The position numbers were made by a program, and so were the translations under genes. From Chryseobacterium culicis (GTDB lineage Bacteria > Bacteroidota > Bacteroidia > Flavobacteriales > Weeksellaceae), in assembly GCF_900108365.1 (NCBI RefSeq), contig NZ_FNWQ01000003.1, forward strand, positions 496,001 through 560,000: a stretch of DNA of 64,000 nucleotides. Direction: 5' to 3'. Positions 42,367 through 51,093 of this stretch are shown in pieces. The notes beneath the pieces were generated by a model that saw only the letters and a list, made by a program, of their open reading frames with translations, searched no databases and was not told the origin of the DNA. The first letter of the stretch is position 1, and the number at the start of each line of letters is the position of its first letter.

Positions 42367-43770
42367 ATGGTTCTCAGCAGAATTTGGTCGGCTTTTATTA
42401 TCATTGCCATTGCCATTGCCAGTATAAAATATATTTCGTCCAGCAACTATAAAACCATTTTCAATGATATGGTGGTGGGAAAAGGCGGTGATACGGTGAA
42501 GATTGCCTCTCAGCCAATGAACAGCCTCTCCCCTGTTGTGAGAGACAGCCTGATGAAAAAGAATGATTTTGCAGACAGCAGAATTCACTATAAAACGGAC
42601 TCTTTAAAACAGAATGTAAATGTTTATCGCGTTCAGGAAGCTGATGGAGTTATCGGAACATCTGAGACCGCGGTGAAAATCTGTCTGGGGCTTATCGGAA
42701 TCATGACCCTGTTTATGGGCTTTATGAGCATTGCTGAAAAAGCTGGAGGGATCAACCTTTTAAGCCGTCTGATCCAGCCGTTTTTCTCCAAATTATTTCC
42801 GGATATCCCCAAGAATCATCCCGCTTTCGGGCACATGCTGATGAACTTCAGTGCCAATCTGCTTGGATTAGATAATGCGGCTACTCCTTTTGGATTAAAA
42901 GCTATGGAAAGCCTCCAGACCTTAAATCCTAATAAAGATACAGCCAGCAATTCGCAGATTATGTTTTTGTGTCTTCATGCGGGAGGCATGACCCTGATTC
43001 CCGTATCCATTATCGCTATCAGAGCATCTATGGGATCCAAAACCCCTACAGACATTTTCCTTCCTTGTATGATTGCTACTTTTGCCGCTACACTGGCTGC
43101 GATGATTATTGTTTCTTTATATCAGAAAATCAATCTTCTCCGTCCGGTGGTGATTGCTTACGTAGGAGGAATTTCAGCGGTTATAGCACTTTTAGTAGTC
43201 TATCTTGTACAATTAAGCAAAGATGAGCTGGATGATTTCAGTAAAGTACTAAGCAACGGTTTAATTCTCTTTATCTTCCTTGCCATTGTCCTGGGAGCCG
43301 TTTATAAGAAAATCAACGTTTTTGATTCCTTTATTGAAGGTGCAAAAGAAGGATTTACAACCTGCGTCAAAATCATTCCTTACCTGGTTGGAATGCTGAT
43401 TGCCATTTCATTATTAAGAACTTCCGGTGTTTTTGATGTGATTATTGACGGAATGAAATGGGTAGCCAATGCTGCCAGTATGGATCCAAGATTCGTGGAC
43501 GGGCTTCCGACAGCATTGATTAAACCTCTATCCGGTTCGGGAGCAAGAGGAATGATGGTGGATACAATGTCAACATTCGGAGCAGACAGTTTTCAGGGGA
43601 AATTAGCCGCAGTACTTCAGGGAAGCTCAGATACGACGTTTTACGTGATCGCAGTTTATTTTGGTGCCGTTGCCGTTAAGAATACAAGATACACGGTAAT
43701 TGCCATGCTTCTGGCCGATTTGGTAGGTGTTATTACTGCCATTGCGCTGGCTTATTTATTTTTCGCTTAA
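42367..43770 (+). CDS. SpmA-SpmB fusion, nucleoside-recognition membrane protein
   Basis: The 467-residue membrane protein has two nucleoside-recognition (Gate) domains. The N-terminal half matches SpmA (ETAVKICLGLIGIMTLFMGF, NLLGLDNAATPFGLKAM) and the C-terminal half matches SpmB (FIEGAKEGFTTCVKIIPYLVG, then LQGSSDTTFYVIAVYFGAV). In Bacillus these are separate spore maturation proteins; in Bacteroidota the fused form is common and its role is unknown, probably transport. A TATTTTTG -7 box lies 46 nt upstream. Confidence 0.9.
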   Translation: MVLSRIWSAFIIIAIAIASIKYISSSNYKTIFNDMVVGKGGDTVKIASQPMNSLSPVVRDSLMKKNDFADSRIHYKTDSLKQNVNVYRVQEADGVIGTSETAVKICLGLIGIMTLFMGFMSIAEKAGGINLLSRLIQPFFSKLFPDIPKNHPAFGHMLMNFSANLLGLDNAATPFGLKAMESLQTLNPNKDTASNSQIMFLCLHAGGMTLIPVSIIAIRASMGSKTPTDIFLPCMIATFAATLAAMIIVSLYQKINLLRPVVIAYVGGISAVIALLVVYLVQLSKDELDDFSKVLSNGLILFIFLAIVLGAVYKKINVFDSFIEGAKEGFTTCVKIIPYLVGMLIAISLLRTSGVFDVIIDGMKWVANAASMDPRFVDGLPTALIKPLSGSGARGMMVDTMSTFGADSFQGKLAAVLQGSSDTTFYVIAVYFGAVAVKNTRYTVIAMLLADLVGVITAIALAYLFFA

Positions 43771-43777
43771 TAAAAAA

Positions 43778-44216
43778 GTTGCAGGTTGGGTAGTTGCTAG
43801 TTTTTTACCGTTAAAAATGTATTAATGAGTTACGAGAAACTTGATATTTATAACATTGCTTTTGAGTTGTTTATTGAGACACATAAACTCTCACTCCAAC
43901 TGCCAAATTACGAATTATATGAGTTGGGCAGCCAATTAAGACGATCTGCTGATTCTGTTGTCACAAACATTGCAGAAGGTTATGGAAGAAACAATTACAA
44001 AGGTGACTTTATAAGATTTCTTACCTATTCTCAGGCAAGTTGTGATGAAACGGTATGCCATTTGTCAAAAATTAACAGGCTTTATCCTGAATTAAACTTA
44101 AACTTCAAAGAAAAATCAGAACAATATAAACTCTTAGGAGGAAAAATCAACAACTTTATAAAATACGTTCAATTAAACTGGCGCACATAACAAACTAGCA
44201 CCTAGCACCTAGCAAC
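43778..44216. mobile_element. inverted-repeat-flanked S23 unit
   Basis: The left end (43778-43800) begins GTTGCAGGTTGGGTAG and ends GTTGCTAG. The right end (44195-44216) reads CTAGCACCTAGCACC and then TAGCAAC, which is the complement of a GTTGCTAGGTGCTAGG-type end. The ends are thus imperfect inverted repeats about 22 bp long that enclose only the S23 four-helix-bundle gene. The left end starts 8 bp after the stop of the SpmAB gene. No transposase or clear target duplication is visible, so movement is an inference. Confidence 0.5.
43825..44190 (+). CDS. S23-type four-helix-bundle protein
   Basis: The 121-residue protein fits the S23/IVS family: KLDIYNIAFELFIETHKLSL, LYELGSQLRRSADSVVTNIAEGYGR and FIRFLTYSQASCDETVCHL. 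Such genes often sit in 23S rRNA intervening sequences, or near retroelement-like diversity systems as avd; here the gene is alone between SpmAB and an unknown gene. The protein is a basic helical bundle that may bind nucleic acid. It is enclosed by inverted repeats and may be the cargo or the agent of that unit. Confidence 0.9.
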   Translation: MSYEKLDIYNIAFELFIETHKLSLQLPNYELYELGSQLRRSADSVVTNIAEGYGRNNYKGDFIRFLTYSQASCDETVCHLSKINRLYPELNLNFKEKSEQYKLLGGKINNFIKYVQLNWRT

Positions 44217-44230
44217 AAAATTACCTCATT

Positions 44231-44623
44231 ATGATTACAGATAAAGAATTTACCCTAAGACTCATTCGTCAATTAACTCAGGCATTGGAAAAACTAATTC
44301 TTGATAAACCTGAAGAAAGTTTAATGCAGAAAGAACTGGACTTTGATACGCTGATGAGAGATATCTTCAAGATGAGCTTCACAGAGGTTTCTTCTAAAAC
44401 CAAGGAAGAAATAATTGCCATCGTTAACGAAAGACAGGAAAGAGATCATAAAGATTATTACGAAATGCTGGGAAATCTTTTCTATTTTAACAGCAGGCAT
44501 GATCAGAATAAAGATTTCCAGGATAAAGCAAAGACATTTTATGAGCTGTACCTAAAGACCAGCGGAATTTTTGCCCTGCCGGTTATTAACAGAATAAATG
44601 AATTAAAAAAAGCACTTGAATAA
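44231..44623 (+). CDS. helical protein of unknown function
   Basis: The 130-residue cytoplasmic protein is mainly alpha-helical, beginning ITDKEFTLRLIRQLTQALEK and later YYEMLGNLFYFNSRHDQNK. I do not recognise the family. It starts 15 bp after the right end of the S23 unit and may originally have followed the SpmAB gene directly. Its stop codon lies in the terminator at 44608-44640. Confidence 0.65.
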   Translation: MITDKEFTLRLIRQLTQALEKLILDKPEESLMQKELDFDTLMRDIFKMSFTEVSSKTKEEIIAIVNERQERDHKDYYEMLGNLFYFNSRHDQNKDFQDKAKTFYELYLKTSGIFALPVINRINELKKALE

Positions 44624-44640
44624 AGTGCTTTTGTATTTTT
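44608..44640. terminator. terminator overlapping the end of the helical-protein gene
   Basis: The stem AAAAGCACTT with AAGTGCTTTT has a 5-nt loop holding the stop codon and is followed by GTATTTTT. It also faces the end of the tonB gene. Confidence 0.8.
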
Positions 44641-45523
44641 AGAAGGTAATTTTATAGGTTCCGGTGGAAGATGTGCCGGCTTTTTCTGCCTTTACATATT
44701 TCTTTACCCATGCTACTGATGTAGATGACACGCAAGGATCCGAAATACCGCCTGCTCTTCTTGCTGACACTACATTTCCTGCTTTATCTACGGTATAAGC
44801 AATGGTAATTGATCCGCTGGCCGTACAGCTGTGAGAAGGCTGCGCTCCTCCTCTTCCCATAGTTCCGGGGATATAGCCAATCAGTTTTCTGTCTATTCCT
44901 ACTTTACTGTCTCCGTTTCCGTCACCACCTAAAGGATCTCCTGCGTTTCCAATGCCATCGCCGGTTCCCTGGCTTCCGGCTTTTGTTCCTCTTCCTTTGA
45001 TGAGATTTCCAATAGCAGCATTTCCTTTTCCGTCTCCGGTTCCTGTTTTCGAATTAGCCGTTGCTGCTCCGGATTTTTTAGTATTTTTTGAAGCACTTGT
45101 ACTGGTGGCTTCTTTTTTCTCAGCTTTTTTAGACTCTTCTTTTTTAGGAGCCGTTGCTTTTGAATTATTTCCTGTGATTACCTTTTCTTTAACTTCTGCT
45201 TTCTTTGGTTCAGGAGCAGGCTCGGGTTTCACAACCGTTTTTGTTTCCGGCACTGGTGTTTCTGCGGGCTCGGGAGTAACCTCTTCGGTTGCTGCAGCAA
45301 GGCTTCCAGGCTGCTCGGCAGGTTCTTCAATTCCTTTTCCGTTTCTGTTGTCACCGAAATTGACCAGCATTGTGGTAACCACTTCAGGTTCTTTATCCAG
45401 GTCAGGTTTGAGCTTATATAAAAAAACAAAAAGCAGAATAGCAGCCCAAATCAGAATAGAAAGCAGGGCGCTCTTTACTCTGTCTTTGTTTTCTTCGTTT
45501 CTGTTTGCTGTATAGCTTCTCAT
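44639..45523 (-). CDS. tonB: TonB-type energy transducer
   Basis: The 294-residue protein has one N-terminal transmembrane helix (LLSILIWAAILLFVFLYKL). A long periplasmic linker rich in Pro, Glu and Lys (EPAPEPKKAEVKEK) and Gly/Asp follows, then a C-terminal domain with SITIAYTVDKAGNVVSARR. It couples inner-membrane proton flow to outer-membrane TonB receptors. It is last in an exbB-exbD-tonB operon. The C-terminal domain has two Cys that may pair. Confidence 0.9.
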   Translation of the reverse strand: MRSYTANRNEENKDRVKSALLSILIWAAILLFVFLYKLKPDLDKEPEVVTTMLVNFGDNRNGKGIEEPAEQPGSLAAATEEVTPEPAETPVPETKTVVKPEPAPEPKKAEVKEKVITGNNSKATAPKKEESKKAEKKEATSTSASKNTKKSGAATANSKTGTGDGKGNAAIGNLIKGRGTKAGSQGTGDGIGNAGDPLGGDGNGDSKVGIDRKLIGYIPGTMGRGGAQPSHSCTASGSITIAYTVDKAGNVVSARRAGGISDPCVSSTSVAWVKKYVKAEKAGTSSTGTYKITF

Positions 45524-45559
45524 CTTTAAAAAGTAATTCTTTCCGGAGATCCGGATCTG

Positions 45560-45958
45560 TTATTTATCTTTAACCGTTGCAATCGCAATATTAAATTTAT
45601 GTTTTTCAGCAATTTCCATTACAAAAACAACATCTTTATGCAATGTATTTTCGTCTGCTCTTATCGTAAATGATTTATTAGTCTGCCCCGCCAACTTATC
45701 TACAATAATCTGCTCCAGTTCTCCTTTATTGGCAGGATTATCATCTACAAAAAATGATCCGTCCGGTTTAATGCTTACCGTCAAGGGATTGGGTATATTG
45801 TCTTCAACCGCTCCGGCTTTCGGCAGATTCACATCAATAGCGCTCTGATTGGCGGCCGAAGAAGTGATCATAAAGAAAATCAGCATCAACAGGATAACGT
45901 CTGTCATCGCTGCTAAACTGAATTCCGGATTTGCTTTATTTCTTCTTTGAATTTTCAT
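45560..45958 (-). CDS. exbD: ExbD/TolR-family protein
   Basis: The 132-residue protein has an N-terminal cytoplasmic tail, one transmembrane helix with the family's Asp in SLAAMTDVILLMLIFFMI, and a periplasmic domain (IKPDGSFFVDDNPANKGELE). With ExbB it forms the proton-driven motor. It lies 12 bp after exbB and 36 bp before tonB. Confidence 0.93.
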   Translation of the reverse strand: MKIQRRNKANPEFSLAAMTDVILLMLIFFMITSSAANQSAIDVNLPKAGAVEDNIPNPLTVSIKPDGSFFVDDNPANKGELEQIIVDKLAGQTNKSFTIRADENTLHKDVVFVMEIAEKHKFNIAIATVKDK

Positions 45959-45970
45959 CGTAAGAAAGAT

Positions 45971-46675
45971 TTATAAAGGTTTGTTGATAAGGTCCAAAAA
46001 CTCGCCTGACATATTCTGCGCTTTCAGTACGAATTTATCAATCCTTGTTAAAAGGATGTTATAGCAAAAGTTCGCCGGAATAGCTACTGCCAAACCTACA
46101 GCAGTCTGCCCCAAAGCCGTATAAATACCTTCCGAAAGGGTCTTCGGAGAGAAAGATCCTGTTGCATGAGATAAGTTAAAGAAAGCGATAATCATCCCGA
46201 TCACCGTTCCTAAAAGTCCCAGCATGGGTGCAATACTTGGTACTACAGCAAGAAGATTCAGGTTTTTCTCCATATTGGCTACTTCTACCTGAGCCTGCGC
46301 TTCCATGGCACTTACAATATCTGAAACGGGACGTCCCAGTCTTGAAATTCCTTTTTCCAAAATTCTTCCTTCCGGAGAGTTTTGTGTTTTGCAGTAATCT
46401 GCAGCCGCTTCTATTTTGCCAGCTTTAATAAAGTCTTCAATATTGTTCATAAAGTTGGAATCTGTTTTTGAGGACAGTCTTTTGATAAAGAAAAACCTTT
46501 CAAAAAACAGATAAAGAGAAAATATTCCCAACAGTAATACGGTGACCATCACTATTTTGGCAAAAGCTCCTCCGTGGAACATAATCTTCCAGAATGAAAA
46601 CTCTAAATTGTCTGTAGCAACTGCGGGTGTAGCGATTTGTGCAAATAAAATCTGAGAAAGTTCCGTTAACAGCAT
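45971..46675 (-). CDS. exbB: ExbB/MotA/TolQ-family proton channel
   Basis: The 234-residue protein has three transmembrane helices. The family core is LAVVPSIAPMLGLLGTVIGMI, then YTALGQTAVGLAVAIPANFCYN. It forms the pentameric part of the TonB motor. It is first in the three-gene operon. The 173-bp upstream region carries no other recognised element. Confidence 0.93.
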   Translation of the reverse strand: MLLTELSQILFAQIATPAVATDNLEFSFWKIMFHGGAFAKIVMVTVLLLGIFSLYLFFERFFFIKRLSSKTDSNFMNNIEDFIKAGKIEAAADYCKTQNSPEGRILEKGISRLGRPVSDIVSAMEAQAQVEVANMEKNLNLLAVVPSIAPMLGLLGTVIGMIIAFFNLSHATGSFSPKTLSEGIYTALGQTAVGLAVAIPANFCYNILLTRIDKFVLKAQNMSGEFLDLINKPL

Positions 46676-46848
46676 TAAATGTGAATTTTATTAAATTTTC
46701 AACGACAAATGTAGGAGAATATTATGAATTGAACTCTTAAAAATTGCTTAAAAACAACTTAAAATTTGTTACAATGGTATCAATAGCAAATTTCTTTCCA
46801 AAAAATAATTCTGAAAAGAAATTTGGTATAAAAAGGGCAGAAGATCTT

Positions 46849-47310
46849 TTAGTCTTCGTCTACCTCAATATCATCCTGCTTGAATTCGCATTTTAATCTA
46901 AAAGGGATCGGGGTCTCTGATCCGGTATAGAAATCATCAATGGTGCCTTTCCAGATTACCTGAAGCTCTCCTTCTTCATTTTTTTCGAAAAGAAGCTCAT
47001 TATCATAGATATAGGCATCTTCATCATCGAAAAGATCTACTTCTGTATAGGTATCTTCGTCAGAATCATTGATTTTGATAGTTTTTCCTTCAATTTCCGC
47101 GGATTCGATAGGAAAATCGAACACTTCAAGTGAAAGCTGCGGAAAGTTGTACTGTAATGAATCATCATCTACGTGATCCAAACTGTCATCCGTAATCACT
47201 TCAACCTCTAAAAAATGTTGCTGGTTGCTGTAAACTGCCTTACAATAAGTATTTCTGATATTGTATTTTAGCGTTTCATCCGGATGGTAAATTTTTAAAA
47301 TCCCTTTCAT
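46849..47310 (-). CDS. acidic cytoplasmic protein of unknown function
   Basis: The 153-residue protein is strongly acidic, with runs such as DSDEDTYTEVDLFDDEDA and a C-terminus ending EVDED. It looks beta-rich (ILKIYHPDETLKYNIRNTYC, FDFPIESAEIEGKTIKI). I do not recognise it. It has no signal or membrane segment and is monocistronic. The 169-bp region between it and the divergent DUF885 gene carries a TACTTTTG -7 box at 47452-47459 for that gene. Confidence 0.65.
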   Translation of the reverse strand: MKGILKIYHPDETLKYNIRNTYCKAVYSNQQHFLEVEVITDDSLDHVDDDSLQYNFPQLSLEVFDFPIESAEIEGKTIKINDSDEDTYTEVDLFDDEDAYIYDNELLFEKNEEGELQVIWKGTIDDFYTGSETPIPFRLKCEFKQDDIEVDED

Positions 47311-47479
47311 TTTTTCTTAAAAAAGAACTGTAATAATATGATTGTTAAACGTTTTAGACAAAGATAAAAAATTGATTCAAAGTTGAAAGGATTTTGAAAA
47401 TAATTTTTTAAAATCGGCTTCTACAATAATACTGAATATCCCAATAATACTTACTTTTGTTTTCATAAAGATTCTGAAA

Positions 47480-49276
47480 ATGAAAAACATTTTATCAAAG
47501 AGTATTTTGGGATTGGGACTGATGATGGGGCTTGCTTCGTGCAAAAAGTCGGATTCGCCTCTTACGAAAGTAACCCCGAGCAATCTGGATTCTATTGCTT
47601 CCAACTACTATGAGCAATATCTTAAACTCTACCCTTTAGATGCTACCTCTCAGGGAGATACGAGATACAACGACCAGCTGCCGATCAATATTGATAAAGA
47701 TTTTATCTCCGGGGAAATTGCTTTCTACAATTCTGTACAAAAGCAGCTGGATCATGTAGATTACAAAGCTCTTTCTGATGAAGATAAAGTGGTTTATGAT
47801 GTACTGGATTATACTTTAAAAGATAAAATTGAAGCCTATGCTTATCATCCCGAATATATTCCCTTTACGCAGTTCGGAGGTCTTCCGCTCACTTTCCCGC
47901 TATATGGAAGCGGACAGGGCAGCCAGCCTTTCAAAACTGAAAAAGACTACAGTGACTGGCTGAAAAGAATGGAAAAATTTCCTGAATGGATGGATGCAGC
48001 AGCAGATAACTTCCGTGAAGGGATCAACAATAAAATGGTTCTTCCTAAGAAACTGGTCATTAAAATGATTCCTCAAATGAAAGCGGAAGAAATTACAACT
48101 TCTGATATGGAGAAGAATATTTTCTACGGCCCTGTCAGAAATTTCCCAAAAAGCTTTACTAAGGAGCAAAAAGATAAATTTTCATCCCTTTACAAAGATG
48201 CTATCACAAAAAAGATTATTCCTGCCTATACAAAAATGGGAGCTTTTCTCGAAAAAGATTATCTTCCTAAGGCTAGAGATACAGACGGATACAATAGCCT
48301 TCCTAACGGAAATGAGATCTACGGCTATTATGTAAAAAGCTGGACTACCACTAAGAAATCACCCGAAGAAATTAATAAAACCGGACTACAGCAGGTAGCT
48401 ATGCTGCGAGCAGAAATGGAAAAAGTAAAGCAGCAGGTAGGATTCTCCGGAACGCTGGAAGAGTTTATCACTTTCGTAAAAACAGACCCGAAAGCCATGC
48501 CTTATAAGACTTCTAAAGAGGTTTTAGGTGCATTCAATGGTATTTTAACGAAAATTACGCCTAAGCTGAAAACCATGTTTAACGTAACTCCGAAAACAAA
48601 ATTTGAGATCAGACAGACAGAGAAATTCAGAGAAGCAAGTGCGAGTGCAGAATATATTCCGGGAACTCCCGATGGCAAAAGAGCGGGTATATTTTATGTT
48701 CCGCTTCCTGCTCCTACCCAATTCAATGTTACTTCCGGAATGGAGTCTCTTTTCCTGCATGAAGCGATTCCCGGACATCATTACCAGGTTTCTCTGCAGC
48801 AGGAGAATATGAAGCTTCCTAAGTTCATGAGATTCGGATGGTTTGGAGCATATGGTGAAGGATGGGCGCATTATTGTGAGACATTAGGTCCTGAGTTCGG
48901 GTTATATACAGACCCTTATCAGAAAATGGGTTATTTGAGCGATCAGATGCTGAGAGCGGTAAGACTGGTAGTAGACACAGGACTTCATACTGGAAAAATG
49001 TCACGTGGAGATGCTATTAAATATTTCCTAAGCAATATTTCTTACGACGAAGGATCTGCCACAGCAGAAGTAGAAAGATATATGGCAATGCCGGGACAGG
49101 CTTTAGGCTACAAAATAGGATCTTTAAGAATCCGTGAGCTGAGAGAGAAGTATCAGAAAGAACTTGGGAACAAATTCAATCTGGCAAGCTTCCATGATGA
49201 AGTATTGAGCCAGGGATGTCTTCCTCTAGATGTTCTGAACAGAAAAATGGAGCTTTGGGCTCAAAAACAAAAATAG
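47480..49276 (+). CDS. DUF885 lipoprotein (putative metallopeptidase)
   Basis: The 598-residue lipoprotein (MMGLASCKKSD, Cys near 21) is a full-length DUF885 protein. The zincin motif is in LFLHEAIPGHHYQVSLQ, and GWFGAYGEGWAHYCETLG and VDTGLHTGKMSRGDAI follow, as in M2/M32-like peptidases. Proteolysis is likely but not proven. It is exported. The gene's 3' end forms the left half of a perfect 44-bp palindrome whose right half begins the next gene. Confidence 0.92.
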   Translation: MKNILSKSILGLGLMMGLASCKKSDSPLTKVTPSNLDSIASNYYEQYLKLYPLDATSQGDTRYNDQLPINIDKDFISGEIAFYNSVQKQLDHVDYKALSDEDKVVYDVLDYTLKDKIEAYAYHPEYIPFTQFGGLPLTFPLYGSGQGSQPFKTEKDYSDWLKRMEKFPEWMDAAADNFREGINNKMVLPKKLVIKMIPQMKAEEITTSDMEKNIFYGPVRNFPKSFTKEQKDKFSSLYKDAITKKIIPAYTKMGAFLEKDYLPKARDTDGYNSLPNGNEIYGYYVKSWTTTKKSPEEINKTGLQQVAMLRAEMEKVKQQVGFSGTLEEFITFVKTDPKAMPYKTSKEVLGAFNGILTKITPKLKTMFNVTPKTKFEIRQTEKFREASASAEYIPGTPDGKRAGIFYVPLPAPTQFNVTSGMESLFLHEAIPGHHYQVSLQQENMKLPKFMRFGWFGAYGEGWAHYCETLGPEFGLYTDPYQKMGYLSDQMLRAVRLVVDTGLHTGKMSRGDAIKYFLSNISYDEGSATAEVERYMAMPGQALGYKIGSLRIRELREKYQKELGNKFNLASFHDEVLSQGCLPLDVLNRKMELWAQKQK

Positions 49277-49304
49277 TTTCATATGAAACTATTTTTGTTT
49301 TTGA
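49261..49304. repeat. perfect 44-bp palindrome spanning stop and start codons
   Basis: Bases 49261-49282 are the exact reverse complement of 49283-49304, with no spacer. The left arm ends AGTTTCAT and the right arm begins ATGAAACT. It includes the DUF885 stop (49274-49276) and the next ATG (49283-49285). As RNA it would fold into a 20-bp-class hairpin followed by T-rich sequence, thus a terminator that also hides the start codon. Confidence 0.85.
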
Positions 49305-49845
49305 CAGGTACTTTATTGACAGTTTTAAGCTGTCAAAAGAATCGAAATTTTGAAAATTCACGGTGGATAAAAATTTACCTAATTATGATACGATTCAGAT
49401 TCTCTCAAAATATCCGGAGCTAAAGCTGTATAACAGTGAAATTGTTGAAAGTAAAACAAGAACTGCTTATATTGTTCAGCAAGCATTTTATTATGACGGC
49501 CTGCTTAAAGGCTCATTCTTTTTTGATGATTATAAGTGCAAAGCTCAATATCAAAATGATACTTTAAATATTTTACTGAATAATAACAATGGATATTTTG
49601 GGAATGGAGTTTTGGTAAAAGTATTCAACAATCAATTTTATATAAAAGATATTGATCCTAAAACTTTAAAAACTGAGAAAAAATTCATAAAATCAAAAGT
49701 TTTAGAGCAGAAATTGGTACTAAACACCAATAAATTTAATAAAAACGACAGCATTTATGGCTTCATAGATTACAAATGCCGTGTTGACAGTTTAGTTTAC
49801 AAACACTTCAGAGGATATTTTAAAACGACAATACAACAAAATTGA
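49283..49845 (+). pseudogene. small lipoprotein gene with a probable frameshift
   Basis: From the ATG at 49283 the frame encodes a convincing lipoprotein signal (MKLFLFLTGTLLTVLSC, then QKNRNFENSRW). From about 49363 the sensible frame is instead the one starting DKNLPNYDTIQILSKYP, which runs to 49845. One missing base near 49361-49367 (for example a G in CGGTGG) would join them as SRWDKNLPN. The body is lysine-rich with no known domain. It may be a real mutation or a sequencing error; a GTG start at 49363 would give a signal-less protein. Confidence 0.65.
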
Positions 49846-49846
49846 T

Positions 49847-50293
49847 ATGATCACAGAAAGTATAAGATCTCTTTTCAACAGGGATTTAAATAAATTAAAA
49901 ACAGAGATAGAAGCCTATCAGAATGAAAAAAACCTTTGGATAATTGATAAAAGTATAGCCAATTCTGCCGGCAACCTTTGTCTTCATTTAGTTGGGAACA
50001 TCAATCACTTTATAGGAGCACAACTTGGAAACACGGACTACGTAAGACACCGTGAACTGGAGTTTTCCCTAAAAGATATTCCAAGAACGGAGCTTATTGA
50101 AAAAATTGAAGCTACTATAGCCATGACAGACTCCGTTCTGCCACAATTGTCTGATGAAGATATTAAAAGAGAATATCCTTTGATTGTTTTTGAAAGCAAA
50201 ATGACCACAGATTATTTCCTGATCCATCTGGTTGCTCATCTGGATTACCATTTAGGGCAAATCAATTATCATAGAAGGTTATTGGATAACTAA
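49847..50293 (+). CDS. DinB-like protein (DUF1572)
   Basis: The 148-residue four-helix-bundle protein fits the DinB/DUF1572 family, with metal-binding histidines in LCLHLVGNINHFIGAQLG and HLVAHLDYHLGQINYHRR. Family members are thiol-transferase-like or metal-dependent enzymes of mostly unknown substrate. It starts 1 bp after the stop of the frameshifted lipoprotein gene and ends before a strong terminator. Confidence 0.88.
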   Translation: MITESIRSLFNRDLNKLKTEIEAYQNEKNLWIIDKSIANSAGNLCLHLVGNINHFIGAQLGNTDYVRHRELEFSLKDIPRTELIEKIEATIAMTDSVLPQLSDEDIKREYPLIVFESKMTTDYFLIHLVAHLDYHLGQINYHRRLLDN

Positions 50294-50323
50294 ATTCTTT
50301 TTACTTGACATGGAGATAAAATA

Positions 50324-50360
50324 AACGCAACAATCACAGAGTAATTGTTGCGTTTTTTAT
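50324..50360 (+). terminator. terminator after the DinB-like gene
   Basis: The perfect 11-bp stem AACGCAACAAT with ATTGTTGCGTT has a 9-nt loop and is followed by TTTTATT. The sequence after it, up to 50472, has CTTTGCGA and CTTAGCGAAC fragments that may be a decayed member of the repeats at 33791 and 42128. Confidence 0.88.
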
Positions 50361-50472
50361 TAGTTTGCCATAGCAGAGAAAATATAGCCTTTGCTAAAAG
50401 AATAGCCTTTGCGAGCTATTTCAACATTACTTTTATAAAATCTTAGCGAACTTGGCGCTAAATTAAAATCCG

Positions 50473-51093
50473 TTACTTCTCAAACATCATTTTCGTAATA
50501 AAATCTTTCTCTCCTTTTCCTCTTGCCGGAGAGTATTCTCTTCCATAGAAAATAATCTGAAGATGAAGTTTATTCCACACTTCTTCAGGGAATAGTTTCT
50601 TGGCATCACGCTCAGTTTCCACTACATTTTTTCCGGAAGTCAGTTTCCACTGTGTCATCAGACGGTGAATGTGCGTATCTACCGGAAAAGCGGGAAACCC
50701 AAATCCCTGGCTCATTACTACTGAAGCGGTTTTGTGCCCTACACCCGGAAGAGCCTCCAATTCTTCATAAGTCTGGGGAACAATACCGTTGTGTCTTTCC
50801 AGCAGAAGTTCGGCCATTCTTTTCAGGTTTTTCGCCTTTGTATTAGACAATCCTATTTCTTTGATCAGTTCTTTGATTTCAAATTCTTCCAGCTTAGCCA
50901 TTCTTTGTGGTGTTCCCGCAACGGCAAAAAGATCAGGTGTAACCTGGTTTACTTTTTTATCTGTGGTCTGCGCAGAAAGTGCTACGGCAACCATTAGTGT
51001 ATAGGGATCTGTATGATCTAACGGAATGGGTGTAGTAGGATATAATTTATCCAGTTCTATCTGAACGAGCTCAGCTCTTTGTTTTTTTGTCAT
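50473..51093 (-). CDS. nth: endonuclease III (DNA glycosylase/AP lyase)
   Basis: The 206-residue HhH-GPD enzyme has the helix-hairpin-helix LEALPGVGHKTASVVMSQGFG with catalytic Lys, and the catalytic Asp in FPVDTHIHRLMTQW. It removes oxidised pyrimidines and nicks the strand. It lacks the C-terminal four-cysteine iron-sulfur motif of the E. coli enzyme: after FYGREYSPARGKG the protein ends in KDFITKMMFEK. The start at 51093 (MTKKQRAEL) is preferred over 51114. Confidence 0.93.
   Translation of the reverse strand: MTKKQRAELVQIELDKLYPTTPIPLDHTDPYTLMVAVALSAQTTDKKVNQVTPDLFAVAGTPQRMAKLEEFEIKELIKEIGLSNTKAKNLKRMAELLLERHNGIVPQTYEELEALPGVGHKTASVVMSQGFGFPAFPVDTHIHRLMTQWKLTSGKNVVETERDAKKLFPEEVWNKLHLQIIFYGREYSPARGKGEKDFITKMMFEK

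Noticed and set aside
44952..45515. Plus-strand 187-codon frame opposite tonB
   Set aside because: It is a shadow of the repetitive Pro/Lys/Gly linker codons of tonB; it has low-complexity composition and no start context.
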